Assembly (NCBI GenBank): GCA_033807695.1
Contig: CM066311.1
Location: forward strand, 434,001-498,000
Length of the DNA stretch: 64,000 bases
Source of the DNA: Daedaleopsis sinensis
Lineage: Eukaryota > Basidiomycota > Agaricomycetes > Polyporales > Polyporaceae
Reading direction: 5' to 3'
A program made the translations under genes and the position numbers. Below, piece by piece: positions 42,679 through 55,246 of the stretch. The notes beneath the pieces are model-generated. The model did not search any database. It saw only the letters and a program-made list of their open reading frames with translations, and was not told where the DNA came from. The number at the start of each line of letters is the position of its first letter. Position 1 is the stretch's first letter.

Positions 42679-45110
42679 ATGTCGAGCCTGCTGGTGCAAG
42701 TTGCACTCGTCTGCGCCGTCACATGGCTTTTGTGGAATCTGTTCAGGCAGCTCTTCGTGAGCTCGCCGTTGGACAATATCCCGGGACCGCCGTCTGACTC
42801 GTTCCTATACGGTGCGTGGAACTACTGGATTATGATATCTAACTGCGTTGACATAGGACTTACCAGGAAACGTGAGACAGCTGATGCATAGGAAAGGATG
42901 GGGCTTCATTCAGCATCTCGCCGAGTCGTATCCTGGCATTGCGAAGCTTCATGGGCCGATAGGCGTACGTTCTTCATCTGACGAGTCGCTAAAGCCTCAA
43001 TTAATGCTCTTTCGATCCAGAAACGGATGTTGTATGTCTTCGACCCTCTTGCAATGCACCATATCGTCGTCAAGGACGACCATATATTCAAAGAACCAAG
43101 ATTTATTGTGAAGTTCGTGCTCGGCCGAATGCCCTTTCTGTCCCCGGGACTCACACAGACGATTGTCAGATCCAACGTCATACGCTTTGGGCCAGGGCTG
43201 TTGGCGACCAGTGGTACGTTCCTGCCAGTGTACCGATGCGTCTTATAGTAATGTATGTTTGACGTCATGCTTCGCAGGTGAACGCCATCGCAAGCAGCGC
43301 AAGATGCTAAATCCCGTGTTCTCGATCTCCCACATGCGCCGCATGATCCCCATCTTCACGAAAGTGGTGCACCAGGCATGGCCATTCCCGTGCCCTCGCG
43401 ACCGCGCTCTGTCTGACGTGAGCCATGGCGCTCTGTCCGTCTTACAGCTGCAGAAAGCCATAGAGGATCGTGTGAGCGGCCATGATGAGCCGGTTGAGCT
43501 CGACATGCTCTCCTGGATGAGCCGCACCGCTCTCGAGCTCATCGGCCAAGCGGGCCTCGGATACTCGTTCGACCCTCTCGTCGCCGACCATCAGGATGAG
43601 TTTGCCGCCGCGGTCAAGGAGTTCCAGTATGTACTATATTCAATTCGCTGATAGTCCCTTGTGCTGACAATAGTGTGCGACTGACCCCGGTTCAGACCGA
43701 CGACCTCGAGTGTGCATCACTTCCGCCGGCTCGCACCGTACCTCCCGGACCGAAGCAGCGTGAAGCTCCGCAGGGCGTTCTTGAGCGTGGTCCCACACGC
43801 GGGCATCCGGAAGATGATGGCTTTGATTGAGACGTTGCAGCGGCGCTCGGGCGAGATCTATGAGGCGAAGAAGCGCGCACTGGAGTCTGGCGATGAGGAG
43901 GTAACAAGGCAGATCGGGGAGGGGAAGGACCTGATGAGCATCCTCAGTGAGTCTCTGGTTTCCGAGTCGCATACGAAGCTGATTGAGAGGATGCGCTTGT
44001 GCTGAAAGTGCGAGCGAACCTGGAGGCGGATGAAGGCGACAGACTACCAGAGGATGAAGTCATCGCACAGATGTCGTGGGTACCCCGTGGATGCGCGCCG
44101 CTCGCATGCGAAGATCGCTGAAACTCGTATAGGACCTTCATATTCGCGGGAATGGACACCACGTCGAACGCGCTCTCGATCACTCTCGAGCTCCTAGCTG
44201 ATCACCCAGACGTGCAGCAACAGCTTCGTGCTGAGATCCTCGAGGCGATGACGGGCAAGGACAGCTTAGACTACGACGCCCTCGTCTCGCTTCCGTATCT
44301 CGATGCGGTATGCCGGGAGACCTTACGACTGTGCGTTTCCATTCCTATACTGTTCTTGACTCGACTAACTCAAGAACTCTTGTATGCAGCCACGCACCTG
44401 CAACGTCCTCTTTCCGAGAGTGAGTCCACAGGCTCCTCATGATTCGAACATAACAGCTCACCCGGTCCACATATGTAGAGCCTACCATGACGGCGTCCTG
44501 CCCCTCTCGCAGCCCATCCGAGGTGTCGACGGAAGGATGATGCACGAGATTATTGTACCAGCCGGCACGGGGATTGTCGTAGGCGTGCTCGCCGCCAACC
44601 GGAACAAAGCTATATGGGGCGAGGATGCTTTGGAGTGGAAACCCGAGCGTTGGCTCTCTCCTCTTCCCGCGTCCGTGCTTGACGCTAAGATCCCTGGTGT
44701 ATACGCCAATCTGTGAGTAGAATCTCGACTGTTCCTCCTGTTGAGTACTCCAACTGACCTCGAATCAGTATGACCTTCATGGGCGGCGGAAGGGCATGCA
44801 TGTGCGTTCACACCAGCTTCCACGTCTAGGGAGTCACGACTCACTGCTAAGATTAAATGTACAGTGGCTTCAAGTTCTCCCAGCTAGAAATGAGTGAGTG
44901 TCTTCATGAGGCCTTGAGAAGGGTCGTGCGTGGCGGCTTAACGCTCACACTGCAGAGACCGTCTTATGCTCACTACTAAGCAAGTTTACGTTCGCTCCGT
45001 CCGGGAAGGAGATAGTGTGGAACCTCGCTGGTATTCGCTTTCCGACGGTTGGCAATGGCCTGAAGCCTTCGCTGCCACTGAAAGTCGGGATTTACCACGC
45101 TACGGTCTGA
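42679..45110 (+). CDS. Cytochrome P450 monooxygenase
   Basis: Haem-thiolate oxidase anchored in the endoplasmic reticulum, inserting oxygen into lipophilic substrates with electrons from P450 reductase. It has many short exons (first ones 42679-42811, 42867-42964, 43021-43213, 43278 onward). An N-terminal anchor (LLVQVALVCAVTWLLWNLF) is followed by the PGPP hinge (DNIPGPPSDSF). The I-helix has FAGMDTTSN, the K-helix CRETLRL (ExxR), then KPERW, and the haem loop FMGGGRACIGFKFSQLEM with the axial cysteine. All signature motifs are present and exons join in frame, so it appears functional. The sequence style resembles the CYP5144/CYP51xx-rich P450s of wood-decay fungi, but I do not assign a family. 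The substrate is unknown. Confidence 0.92.
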
Positions 45111-45892
45111 GTACTGCTCAGCAGTGATGGTAGTCACATTCTCTACACGTTCATTAATATTGTTCATTCCTCTGTCGACAGTGGTGCCGCCTACTGCGTA
45201 TCTCGTCAACTCAACAATCACATTCTTGTGTATGCATCTTTTGAACCTTCCTCAGTTTTTTTTTGCTTAGATATCTGATATCGCCAAGATATCGCGCCGG
45301 GACTCCGGAGTCATGCTCGCCCTGTGCTCGCCGCTCGAGCTTCTCACTGTGCCGCGGCTTGCCGTGCATACCGAAGAGGCCTCAGACGCCGAACTACCTA
45401 CTACCTCCGATGCTTCCGACCGGTGCCCCTCGACTCTGAATCATCACCTACCAACGCCCCACGCAAGAATATGAGCAGGGCGCCCTCTGATCCAGTAATC
45501 AACGCCTTCTGTGTTCACTGTTCAGCTCCTTTGCCGCTGCACTCACCATAAGCATGGCGCCGACCTAGGACCGTTGATCCCCCGTTCAGCAGGTTCATCG
45601 TTTGCCTAGGGGAGACTAATGGCAACCTATATTCGTTCAACGACCTGACACCAACGACCCAGCTGACGTCTTGGTCCAAATCTTGGGCCCACCGTTGGGA
45701 GATGCTGCGAGTGAGGCGAGACTAGTGTGGGGCACTTGTTGCTGCCGCAGGAAGATGCCAGCGGTCTACACGTGGTGAGTAAGCCCACAACGCCTCGTCT
45801 CTGCTCTACATGCCTCACACTGTCTCTCGACGCCCCAGCGCTGCCGTCAAGTCGATACTGCACGCCTTGTCTCCCTAGCACCTCCTCATCTC
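45111..45892. other. Intergenic, no gene supported
   Basis: A CT-rich stretch precedes the TATA box of the next gene. Nothing recognisable. Confidence 0.45.
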
Positions 45893-45898
45893 TATAAA
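45893..45898 (+). promoter_or_regulatory. TATA box of the DUF6699-like gene
   Basis: TATAAA 42 bp upstream of the ATG at 45935. An upstream ATG at 45906 in another frame opens a short overlapping frame that could reduce translation. Confidence 0.55.
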
Positions 45899-45934
45899 GC
45901 CCACCATGCTCGTCGTTACTCTCGTTAGACAACG

Positions 45935-46614
45935 ATGGCTGGCGCAAACCAGATACCGCCCCACGTCTTCCCCGTTGCACCCGCCCTCCGAACCATTCCT
46001 CTACCCGAAGTCCCTCCGTGGACCCGAATGGAACAGACCGGCGAACAAGCAGGTGGAGGCCCTGGCAGGTTCGCACTTCTGCATTATAGACCACCACCAC
46101 TATACTGACCGCGTACTACAGGAACTCTTATCACCACACCCCTCATCTCGCCGTGAACCAAACCCTGCGCTCCCCGACCTTCTACTGGAACGTCAGAGCG
46201 CACACCCTACCCCACATCCCGCACCCACAATGGGCGCATCAACCTGCCTTCGAGGAGGTCGGCGCGCACTGCCTCACGCTGCTCTTCGCGCCTACCGCCC
46301 TCTCTGATCGTCCATGGACGGTCACCATACACCCTCCACCCGGCTATCCATACCTCACCGTCGGGTGCGTTCTGCGCGCTATCGGCGGTGAGCTACACCG
46401 AGAGGCCATCCTCCCGGACGGAGACCCTACCTATGCCCGTGCCTGGGATGCATGGAAGCGTCGCTGTCGCCTCTACCGCGGAGGCAGAGACAGTCTCCGA
46501 AAGGTGGACTACTACTCCGTCGACGACCCAGGGCGCTGTGAATTGCACTTCCGCGGGCTATCGCCCATGCAGTTCCAAGGGGAGCCTGTGTGGCTCGTCC
46601 ATCTCGCTCCGTAG
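45935..46614 (+). CDS. DUF6699-like protein, 208 residues
   Basis: Model: 45935-46068 and 46122-46614, joined at GGCAG/GTTCGC and CTACAG/GAAC. The N-terminus is Pro-rich (MAGANQIPPHVFPVAPALR). The domain follows: HTPHLAVNQTLRSPTFYWNV, PHIPHPQWAHQPAFEE, CLTLLFAPTALSDRPWTVTI, YLTVGCVLRAIGGELHREAI, and the closing RKVDYYSVDD, ELHFRGLSP and EPVWLVHLAP. The order of strands and the central helix match the other two DUF6699-like proteins in the window, most closely the one at 37028-37945. Function is unknown. Confidence 0.78.
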
Positions 46615-48524
46615 CTGCGGTGAGCTGCTCGCTCTAGGTGCTATCCGCGAAATAGTACTGACGTCGCTCGCAGCACCAGTCATATTCTATATGTACTGAC
46701 ATGTACATGTATCAGCGACTCCGCGGTCTACCATTTCATCATCATCATCCCACTATTCCCTATACCCTGCATTGCTTCGTGAACCCGGAAGATACCCTCG
46801 CATATGACATACCTCGACGATTACGAAGTCGACGAGGTCTGCTAAGTAGAAGACTCCTAGTATTAATAACATCTCGTCTAAGTTCGGGCCCTACTGAGCC
46901 ATCCTATACATCATCACCCTGTAGCTCTAGTCAATTTATCTTATTCGTTGTGCTAATAGCTATATGCACTGAGTACCTATACGTCCATAGTACATGGCCT
47001 TGAATGACTCCCAGCTTGCTGCGTGCGGCCCGGGGCACGACAAAAGAGGGAGCCGCGCTATCAGGCGCTATCATCCAAATATGGGCGCCAATGACCTCGT
47101 TCTTTACCACCATGTCCCTTCCGACGTCGTGTCAGGCTCTCAGCTCTATCTTGCAGTCTAGAACAGTAGTCGTGCTCTGAAGTGCTACAAGGCTCATGTC
47201 GACTTATGGAAGAGTCAAAATCTACCCCGAGATGTGTGTTGTACTAGGAGGGAAAAGGGCTGGTTGTGTACCCAAGGTGCGTTTCGTGCTTCATGGCGCA
47301 TTGTATGTGTATACTCACCAACGCACCTGTCCATTCGATACATACACAGAAGATCTGTGTGTATCGATATGTAGACAAACACACTATCCTATACATTCGC
47401 GAAGATGTTCCAACATTCCCTGACGTACAACCACCTCTATGCGCCTACAAGGGAACGATCCTTATGTCGATCCATCATTATATCACGATATTCAGAGCTG
47501 GTACTGTGGCTGAATGCGAGTGTCCAGTTGTGGATTGTCCCCAAATGGCCGTAGACGTCCTGCATTTCAAGTCCTGCAACCAGCGTCATCGCCATCCCGG
47601 ACCATTGCATTGGCGGCGGTACCTCTTCCCAAACTCGCCTCTTGACTCTGGCGACGTACTCATCACTTTAAGGACCCAACCGACCGTCCCGGCCTATTCC
47701 ATTAATGAGATCAGCTGACGTTAGGCACGCCATACGCCCGGCTCCTTGTGCGATGCCGGCCAACGGTATAGCTGATACCTAACAGTATCTGCCAGGGAGG
47801 CAGATGCACTCACCTGCTGTTCTGTTCATTCAGCTGCAGGATGTAAATCGTTTCCGACTCAGTGCCGCCGTCATCCTCGACAGGTACATGTTAGTCGCAT
47901 CTTCATACTGCGTGATCCAATCACTTATGAAGCTTCACAACAGACATCTGCTCTCATAAAGTTCATGCCACAATTCCCATCACATTGCTCGTACTTTCTG
48001 CCTCTTTATGTAAGTATACTTGGTGTACTATCCCTGCCACGATCTGTCTGCATGAAGCATGCTGATCAATACCTGCAGTATCCCGACGAGCAACAGTCTC
48101 CGTTCTCCAGACTAGCCCCAATTCGTGCTCCCTTCATACCCGCTGCGTAGAATGTGATACCGGCCGCGCTTGACGTGACATGTCGAATGGGCGAAGCTCT
48201 GACTGATCAAGACGACGATGAAATACAGTCGTTGCTGAGATCTTTGAAGGATCTGCCCCTGATCTGTTCACTGGCCAAGGGATGCTCAAGCCTCACGCCA
48301 TGTGACAATCTCGCAGTAGTGATGGCTAAGTTGCGGTATATTGTTCCCTTTATATTGGCGTCCCGTTCTCCCCACGTCTCCGTACATCCTCCCTCGACAC
48401 TCAACGGCCATCTTGCCTCCCTACCTCACACGCTCGCGTTCACCCGTCGAGCACACCGACACTCCTTGCTGTTCATCCTTTCGCATGAACCTCACGCTCA
48501 CTTTACCACCCTCTTGACTACGCC
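46615..48524. other. Intergenic, 1.9 kb without a supported gene
   Basis: Frames at 47266-47718 (GTVAECECPVVDCPQ) and 48154-48603 lack exon structure or recognisable domains. A TATA-like ctttatattgg at about 48347 may serve the gene that begins at 48525. Confidence 0.4.
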
Positions 48525-49485
48525 ATGTACTTCCCCAAGACGCTTGCACTGCTGTCCGCGGCGCTCACTGCGGTCGCTGCCTCTCACCAGGCCCGCGGCG
48601 TAAACCACCACGCCATCGCGGCGCGCGCTGCGCAGCCCTACGCTGCTCCAGAGCCCGTCCCATCCAAGGCGATCCGCAAGCGTGCGGACACGAACCGTTG
48701 CAAGGTCCATGCGACGTCCAGGTACGTGTTTTGTATTTCATGATACCCTCCCCTCCATCATATCCCAACTTGGTCTGATTGTTCGTTCGTAGCTCCGTTG
48801 CCCCTGTCAAGAGCGTCGCTAGCGATCCCACTTCTGAGTCCACCAAGACTCCTGAGCCTACCCCCACTAAGACTACCCACAAGCCTACTACTACCAAGAC
48901 TACCCACAAGCCTACTACTACCACGAAGTCGTCTGGCGGTGGTGGCAATGACCCGCAACGCATTCTGAGCGGTACTCACACGGGTGAAGGTACGTGTCTG
49001 TATGCTCCGCATCTGTCGACTCAGTCTAAACAAGATCGAATTGCAAGGTACCTACTATCTCACCGGTTTGACCGCGTGCGGTATAGTCAACAACGACAGC
49101 GAGTACATTGTCGCTCTGTCTAAACTCCTCTTCGACACATACCCGTGAGTTCTGCTCCACTCCATTGACCCGCATGCGAGCTATCGCGGTGCTAACGTTT
49201 ACCTCTTCATGGATGCTAGCGGCTACAACGGTGCGAACCCGAACAACAACCCGCTCTGCAAACGCATGATCCGCGCCACCTGTGAGTTGTATGTTGGGCA
49301 ACTCACGCGATCCCACGACTGACCGCGGGGCCATCTGCTCGACAGACAAGGGCAACAGCGTCGACGTCATGGCCACCGACCGCTGCGAGGGCTGCGCCAT
49401 GTGGGACCTGGACTTCTCGCCCGCCGCGTTCAAGGCGCTCGATGCCGATGGTCGTGTCTACGGCGTCGAGTGGTACTGGCTCTAA
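48525..49485 (+). CDS. Secreted expansin/RlpA-like double-psi beta-barrel protein
   Basis: Model: 48525-48721, 48793-48989, 49048-49144, 49220-49281, 49346-49485; 230 residues, all phases correct. Signal peptide MYFPKTLALLSAALTAVAAS, then a propeptide-like region ending at a Kex2-type site (IRKRAD). A Thr/Lys/Pro-rich linker follows with repeats of KTTHKPTTT, probably O-glycosylated. The C-terminal domain is a double-psi beta-barrel: TYYLTGLTACGIVNNDSEYI, NPLCKRMIRATYKGNSVDVM, ATDRCEGCAMWDLDFSPAAF. This is the fold of expansins, barwin and related loosenin-type proteins, which act on cell-wall polysaccharides. The invariant Asp/Cys framework is present. Wall loosening or sugar binding is inferred. 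Confidence 0.88.
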
Positions 49486-50168
49486 GCCTATACGCTGTCA
49501 TTGTCACTGTCCGTCCTCTCCGCACCCAGCTCCTCCCTCCCCCCCAGCACAGTCGCAACTCTTCACGCCCGCGACTTGCAAGATACCACCTCACGGAATC
49601 CGATTTTTATTTCACATCACTTGTTCCTATTGCTTGGGTCACCGAAGTTTGGTTCCCTGTCCTCTGCCACCTGGGGCGCGTCTCGTCCCTGCGGGTAGAG
49701 GAAGGGCCGACGGCTGTGGGGGAAGGGTACATACATAACGCGCCGTGTTGTTGTATCGCATGCAATATCTGTAAGCGTGTATGTGTGAACTACATCGGAC
49801 ATTGCTGCTCTTTCTTCCCTTCTCCAGGTTGCGCCGCTCGACGCTCAGCGCTCAGCGACTTCCGGGCCTCTCAGTCGGTCTCTGAGACTCATCACCCGCA
49901 CTCGGGTGCAATGGCCGGATCCGACGAGACCGCGGTGCTTGGGAATAGCATCCCTTCCGGAACGCGCGGAAAGAAGACGAGGTGGTCCTCGGAACGCCTC
50001 GAGGCTCGCTGTTGACAGCAGTTGACAGCAGCTTCCCATCGCCCGTCGCGAGAGCTCGTATAAGTCGCGGAGATGAACGCCAGTCCCGCCACGAGTACGA
50101 CCAACCTCCCCGAGAGCCCCTTCTCCCGTCTCTGCTCGCTTTAGCCGACCGCGGGCGTCGATCCCGCC
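49486..50168. other. Intergenic, no gene supported
   Basis: 3' flank of the expansin-like gene and 5' flank of the next. Nothing recognisable beyond a CT-rich tract. Confidence 0.4.
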
Positions 50169-50924
50169 GTGTCGATTTGTCTGGCAAACATGCGTCCTCG
50201 GGTCGTACGACGCCGCCCAGCATTCACCAACCTCTCCCGCTCGGAGCTCTCTTTGCAGTCAACACTGGCCACTCTATCGGCAGCCGAGGCAGATGGCAAC
50301 GCTCGCATACCGCCCGAAAGCGAGAGCGAGGCGCACGGGACTCGCGGTAATCACAGGCCTGTACCCGCGAGCAGACCGACGGTCGTCGTGCTCGAATTCC
50401 GGCAGCTTGGGTTCAACGCCATGGTAGCCTGCGCGGGCTCCTTGACGAGGGTGGAGTACCACATCTCGGTGCACCTCAACTGCTTCGTTCCGACCTCGTC
50501 CGTCACCGTGGTCCGGCGGGCGAGCGTCGACGGGGAGTTCGTCGCGTCGTTCGAGTAAGTCCCGACTCCCGAGTCTCGATCTCGACATTCGCACTAGGAC
50601 TCGAGCCTCGCTACTCACTTTCCGGTCCGGCTTGCTGTGCAGGATGGGCATCTCAACACAGCGAGCGACAGCGAACATGTACGGGGTCGAGAGGCCGCTC
50701 GACGCTGTGCTTACGAGGGCTGGGAAGAAAGCGGACGTGAGTTCACGCGCGCCCGCTGAGTACGGACCCAGCTCATATTCACGGGAACGGGGTGCGACTG
50801 TCCACCTCCGTCCACATCTACACGATAGGAGCGCATCTGGCAATGGCGTTGGGATGACGACCCGAGCCGCGCCCTATGCTGGCACAGGGAGAGCCCTGTG
50901 AGATACGTACGCGCTCTCGTTTGA
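50169..50924 (+). CDS. Hypothetical protein, 191 residues
   Basis: Model: 50169-50554, 50643-50736, 50829-50924, three exons joined by GT-AG introns in phase. The start at 50169 is the first ATG of the frame, but the N-terminal exon may be longer. Features: an Arg-rich start (MRPRVVRRRPAFTN), a hydrophobic strand region (PTVVVLEFRQLGFNAMV), then strands VEYHISVHLN and TVVRRASVDGEFVASFEMG, and a C-terminal WQWRWDDDPSRALCW after the last intron. This looks like a small beta-rich fold. No family was recognised. Confidence 0.5.
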
Positions 50925-51408
50925 CTCGTTTTCCAGCTCGTTCTAAAGTTGACGGTGCGTGGCCCGTTTCCTCAGTGCTTCGTTATGGACGGCGCTGGCC
51001 GACCATCTGGCCCCATGATCGCCGCCTTTACTTGTCAATCCACAGGAACTGACTCTGGTGGGGGTGGGCAGCAGCAACCCGCTGTCCTGAAGGTCTATAC
51101 GCACGGCCTGCGACTAGTAGATCACATACTAGTGTCAGCGTTAGTAGTAGAGAGAAAGAGACTTACGCCGTCCGTTATGGGTTTCAATTCGATCTTCAAC
51201 TGAATCGTACAATGCGATGAGCATCTTGATTTTGCGCTCGTTCCCATATTCACAGATATGGATATGCGGTGTCGACACAATTCGTTGTTGCATTACTGTG
51301 ACGGTGAATCTACTGAGGTCGTCCCGGCCCGCGGTTCCCGGATGTCAATGAGCCTGCCCAATGTCGGAGACGGTACGACGTGTTCCAGAGGCCTGACTTG
51401 CAACCACC
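50925..51408. other. Intergenic, no gene supported
   Basis: Short region between two plus-strand genes. No features seen. Confidence 0.4.
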
Positions 51409-52342
51409 ATGATGTTTACTCGAACTGCTATCAACCTCACCGCTGGCTTTCGCCCACATCTTGTTTCCGCCTTCGGCCTAGGAGGATGGTTCTTCAACGC
51501 GTCGCGGCACGCATCCTCATCAGCTACGACGTCGGCATACCTCTTGCGTTCCCCATCCCCGTCGGCGCCACGTGAAGTCCCTACACCGCTAGTCTTCGTG
51601 TCTGCAAGCAAGTGGGACACCCGATCTCGAATTGGGTCAGTCTGCGGCATCGGAATGGAGCTAGGCATGCGCTGAAACTACGCCTTGATCCCCTTGGGCG
51701 CGGAAAGAATGGACAAATGTGCGGCATGGTTCGCGGAGCGGGGCTACACCTGTCTCGAGCTAGACATTGGACTGCCGGGGAGCGGGAGTACGGCGACCTC
51801 TGAGGCATTGATGAAGCACTATGAGTCTGGTACGTGTTGTTCCAATCGGTAGAGCGAAGGGTTTGGACGCTGTGGACCTCGCGATGCGGGTGCGAAAGTA
51901 CAAACTCATCACGGTCCATGGTACAGAACTTGCATCCCACATCCGACTCCTCGCGATCCCATTTGCACCCATCATCGTCGCTCGAGCAGGCGGGACACTT
52001 ATCGCGCAAACATACATATCCTCGCACCCCGCCTCCGCATTGTTGCTCATCTCTCCGCCTCCGTCGAATGCCTCTTTCTCGTCTTCCTCGTCATCTCCCT
52101 CCATTTCATCTCCCTCCCGCTCGCAACCGCTGCTACCGACGCCACTTCCAGAGTTCAACTTTGAACCCAAGTTTCCTTGTGCCGTCATGTGCACGGAGGA
52201 CGAGCGAGAAAAGCTCGAGGCGCAGAACAGATTATGGAAGGACGCGAACGTAGACAGGATGGTCGTCCGAGACGAGGCAGCAGTGGTCGGACAGGAAGGA
52301 GTCGTCAAGATAGAGCAGTGGTTGGACGAGCTTGGGTTCTGA
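51409..52342 (+). CDS. Alpha/beta-hydrolase-like protein, probable mitochondrial
   Basis: Model: 51409-51635, 51708-51829, 51927-52342; 254 residues. The first intron (GTCAGT donor, GCTGAAAC branch, GGAAAG acceptor) removes an in-frame TGA. The N-terminus looks like a mitochondrial presequence (basic, with FNASRHASSSATTSAY). The body resembles a degenerate alpha/beta hydrolase: PLVFVSASKWDTRSRIG, CAAWFAERGYTCLELDIGLP, then SHIRLLAIPFAPIIVARAGG and LIAQTYISSHPASALLLISP. The nucleophile position reads ARAGG rather than G-x-S-x-G, so hydrolase activity is doubtful. A Ser-rich insertion precedes the C-terminal segment. Confidence 0.65.
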
Positions 52343-52451
52343 GATGTCGTAGCACGTCCCTCCCGACGTGAACGCGTGGGCCTGATAGCAAAATACCTTA
52401 CAGGGATTCTCATACAATTTGTTGCGTTGACGGCCTGACATTATACATCTC
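52343..52451. other. Convergent 3' gap
   Basis: A 109-bp gap between the converging hydrolase-like and Kelch genes, so their 3' untranslated regions probably overlap. Confidence 0.5.
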
Positions 52452-55246
52452 TTACCGACGATTCCTGCTCTGCCCACTTGCTCCGTGGGGCCCAGCAGCA
52501 GCGCCCTTGCGCATCTCCTCTTCGTCGAGGCCGGCTTCCGCAAGGATACGTTCCACCTCTTCAAGGACTGGTTTGTATTCAGCTGCACGCGTAGACGCTC
52601 CGTCAGCGGCGGCCCCAGGCGCGAAACTCGAATAACTCACCATACCGCTCCCCTGCGAGCGTGAACCCGTCTCTGCGGAGCATCTTGCCACGGTTGTCGC
52701 TCTTCCCGTACGCCTTCTGCGCCCAATACTCACCTGCGTCCGGGTCTAAGTTAGAGCATGCATGTTGCGATGGGAGTCTGCGGGTGCGACGTACGAGAAC
52801 GTGCGTAGAACATCGCGAGGGTCTCCCCTGGCAGCGGCGTGCTGATGACGTCCTCCGGAGACCGCGTCGCATCCTTTGCGACGCCCATGAACGCCGTCGC
52901 TTTCTCGCGCAACGCATCCTATGTCGGACCATAGCAGTCAATGAACAGCCTCCTCGATGTCTGCGAGGTGCGCAAACGCACCTTGTCCTCCTCGATGATA
53001 GGCTCCAACACGTCCAGGTCCTTCTCCTCGTCCTCGCCGACGACGGTCACGCTCTCCGTCTCGTCGCGCTGCGTCTCGTCATCGTCATCGTCATCTTCGT
53101 CATCCTCGTCGTCTTCGTCCTCGTCGCTGCTGCTCACATCGTCGCCCTCGGCGATGACGATCTCAGAGCGCTTCAGGCACGTGTACCGGTCAAGCTTGTC
53201 GAGCGCGAGCGCGTGGAAGTCGTCGAGCGTGTACTCGCGCGAACCCTTCTCGAATATGCCGCCATAGCTGTGTTCCAAGGAACATGTCAGTACTCTGCAG
53301 AACGGTGGACGAGACGAGCCGTACACGCACATGTAGAGGGTGTTGCGAAGGACAGCGAGCATCGCATTGTAGCGCGGGAGGGGTACAGTCAGCAGCGGGT
53401 CGTCTGGGTCGATCTCGTCCTCTGGCGGTTCGCTCTGTCTGGGAGGAGGCGCAGGCTTTCGCGGCTTCGGCGGCTTCTTGTCCTCCTTCTCCCCGCCCTC
53501 TTCCTCACTGCCCTCGTCTCCCTCCCCAAGGTCGTCGTCCTCGTCGTCCTCAGGGCCCGCGCGCCGCTGCTGCGGCTGCACGACCTTCTTCTTCTGCGCG
53601 CCGCCCTTCTTTTTCGGGCGCTTGAGGTGCATGGACACCCACCGCCCGTTCCCGGTGATCTGGTACCCGTACAAATCGTTGTGGAACACGCTCTCGAGCG
53701 TCTCCTCGTTCGTGTCCTCGTCCGTCACGCCCCCGAAGAGGACGCCGATGTTCTTCGCGGTCCAGAGCGCCATCGTGCACCCGGAGCGGAGGGACGGGGC
53801 GTATGCCGTCGAGGGCTTCTTCCGGCGTTCCCACTTGAGCGTGAGTGGGTCGCCGGTCGACTTGCCGGGGGTGGCGGTTTCGGTGTTCAATGTCATCCTG
53901 TCGAAGGTTAGCGGAGGGTCATCTGAGAGGAGCACTAGATCGGAGACGGACCGGAGGAACCAGGTGTCGTCGAGCATGACGCCCACGGGTCGGCTGCCCT
54001 TCACGTATTCTTTGCAGTACCCTCCGTGTAGCAGGATGCCTTCCGGAGTAGAGAGGAAGGAGAAGCCGCTGCGCGGTCTACGGTGGGAACAGAGTGAGCA
54101 CGCGACAGGGTGCATGTAGAAGCTTCGCGGAACTTACGATGGTTTGCGATCGGCGTCCTTCAACTCGATCTTGGTCCACTTGTATTCTTGCGTGTCAAAC
54201 AACCATAGGTCATTCAAGTAATTCGCTGTGAGGTGGAAATCAGTGCCGCGTGCAGAGAGCGAGAGCGTGTATGTGTGCACGCACTCTTGATACCAGGGTC
54301 GTAAAAGCCGCCAAAAAGAACTACGTAGTGTTTCCACATAGCCATTCTATGGAACTCCGGTGAGAGCGTATCAGACAGAGTGAATCGGACCGCACACACC
54401 GATGCCCTGATCGTGCAGTGGGCCGGACCTTCGTCTCGATCCGCTCCCAACTATGCGTCGAGATGTCGAAGCACCAGAAGTCGCGGTAATGGTGAAAGGA
54501 GTTTTGATACAATGACGAGAACTCGCCCCCTGATACACGTACATCGCTTCAATGCAGAGTGGTATGACGGTGGATCGGAGGGGACGCACCGAAGAGATAG
54601 AGCTTACCACCGCCTGCGGGGGTGGCGACCACAGCATGAGCCGAGCGAGGCCCGGGGCATGTTGGGGAGACGAACTTCCGCCATTCGTTCTATGCCCACA
54701 ACGATACGATTTGAGTCTCGCATGGAAGCTAACATCTCAGCAACTCACCTTCTCAGGGGAGTACCGGAAGACGTCGCTGTAGAAGTACTGTGCGCAATGA
54801 GCCCGTATACGACTATATGCAGTTGTAAACTCACCGCTTTCCCGTCCTCGCTGAAGAACTCGCCGCCGATGCACCAGAGATGGTTCCCGTTTGGACAAGC
54901 GGTTAGGGTCGCGTTCGCGCGTCGACTTGGCGGGCCCTCCACCAGTTCCTCCGTAACTTTATGCGCTTCCTCCCATTCTCTTTGGATCTACTGACCACGC
55001 GCGTCTCAGTCCCATGTCCATCGACCACCGATGGCCCGTGCAAGGTGACGGTGCGCGATTAGGAAATCGACGGAGAGTGCTCACCCTGTCTAGGATGCTC
55101 TCGAGGTCTTGATCGTCATCCTCGAAGTCGTCCTTGCTCTTGGACACTTTCTTTTTCTCCTTCCGTTCGACCTTCTGTGTCGCTTTGGCCTTCTTCGCAG
55201 CCTTCGCGGTGGCTTTCATCGTCTCTTTACCCTTCTTCTTAGCCAT
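52452..55246 (-). CDS. KEL3: Kelch-repeat protein of the KEL3/KLHDC4 type
   Basis: A multi-exon gene from the ATG at 55246 to the stop at 52452. The N-terminus is Lys-rich (MAKKKGKETMKATAKAAKKA), followed by an acidic DDFEDDDQDLESIL segment. Kelch blades follow on successive exons: GNHLWCIGGEFFS, KLYLFG, FWCFDISTHSWERI, HYVVLFGGFYD, LNDLWLFDTQEYKWTKIEL, GILLHGGYCKEY and NIGVLFGGVTDED. A long acidic/basic insert (EEEGGEKEDKKPPKPRKP) lies between blades. The C-terminus has PLPGETLAMFYARS and EYWAQKAYGKS, which in this family follow the propeller. The set matches yeast Kel3 and vertebrate KLHDC4, conserved proteins of poorly defined role. Exon boundaries between blades were checked only where stated by frame. 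Confidence 0.85.

Noticed and set aside
52661..53911. 416-codon plus-strand frame opposite the Kelch gene
   Set aside because: Arg/Leu/Val-rich antisense of the acidic and Kelch-repeat exons, with no start context and no domain.
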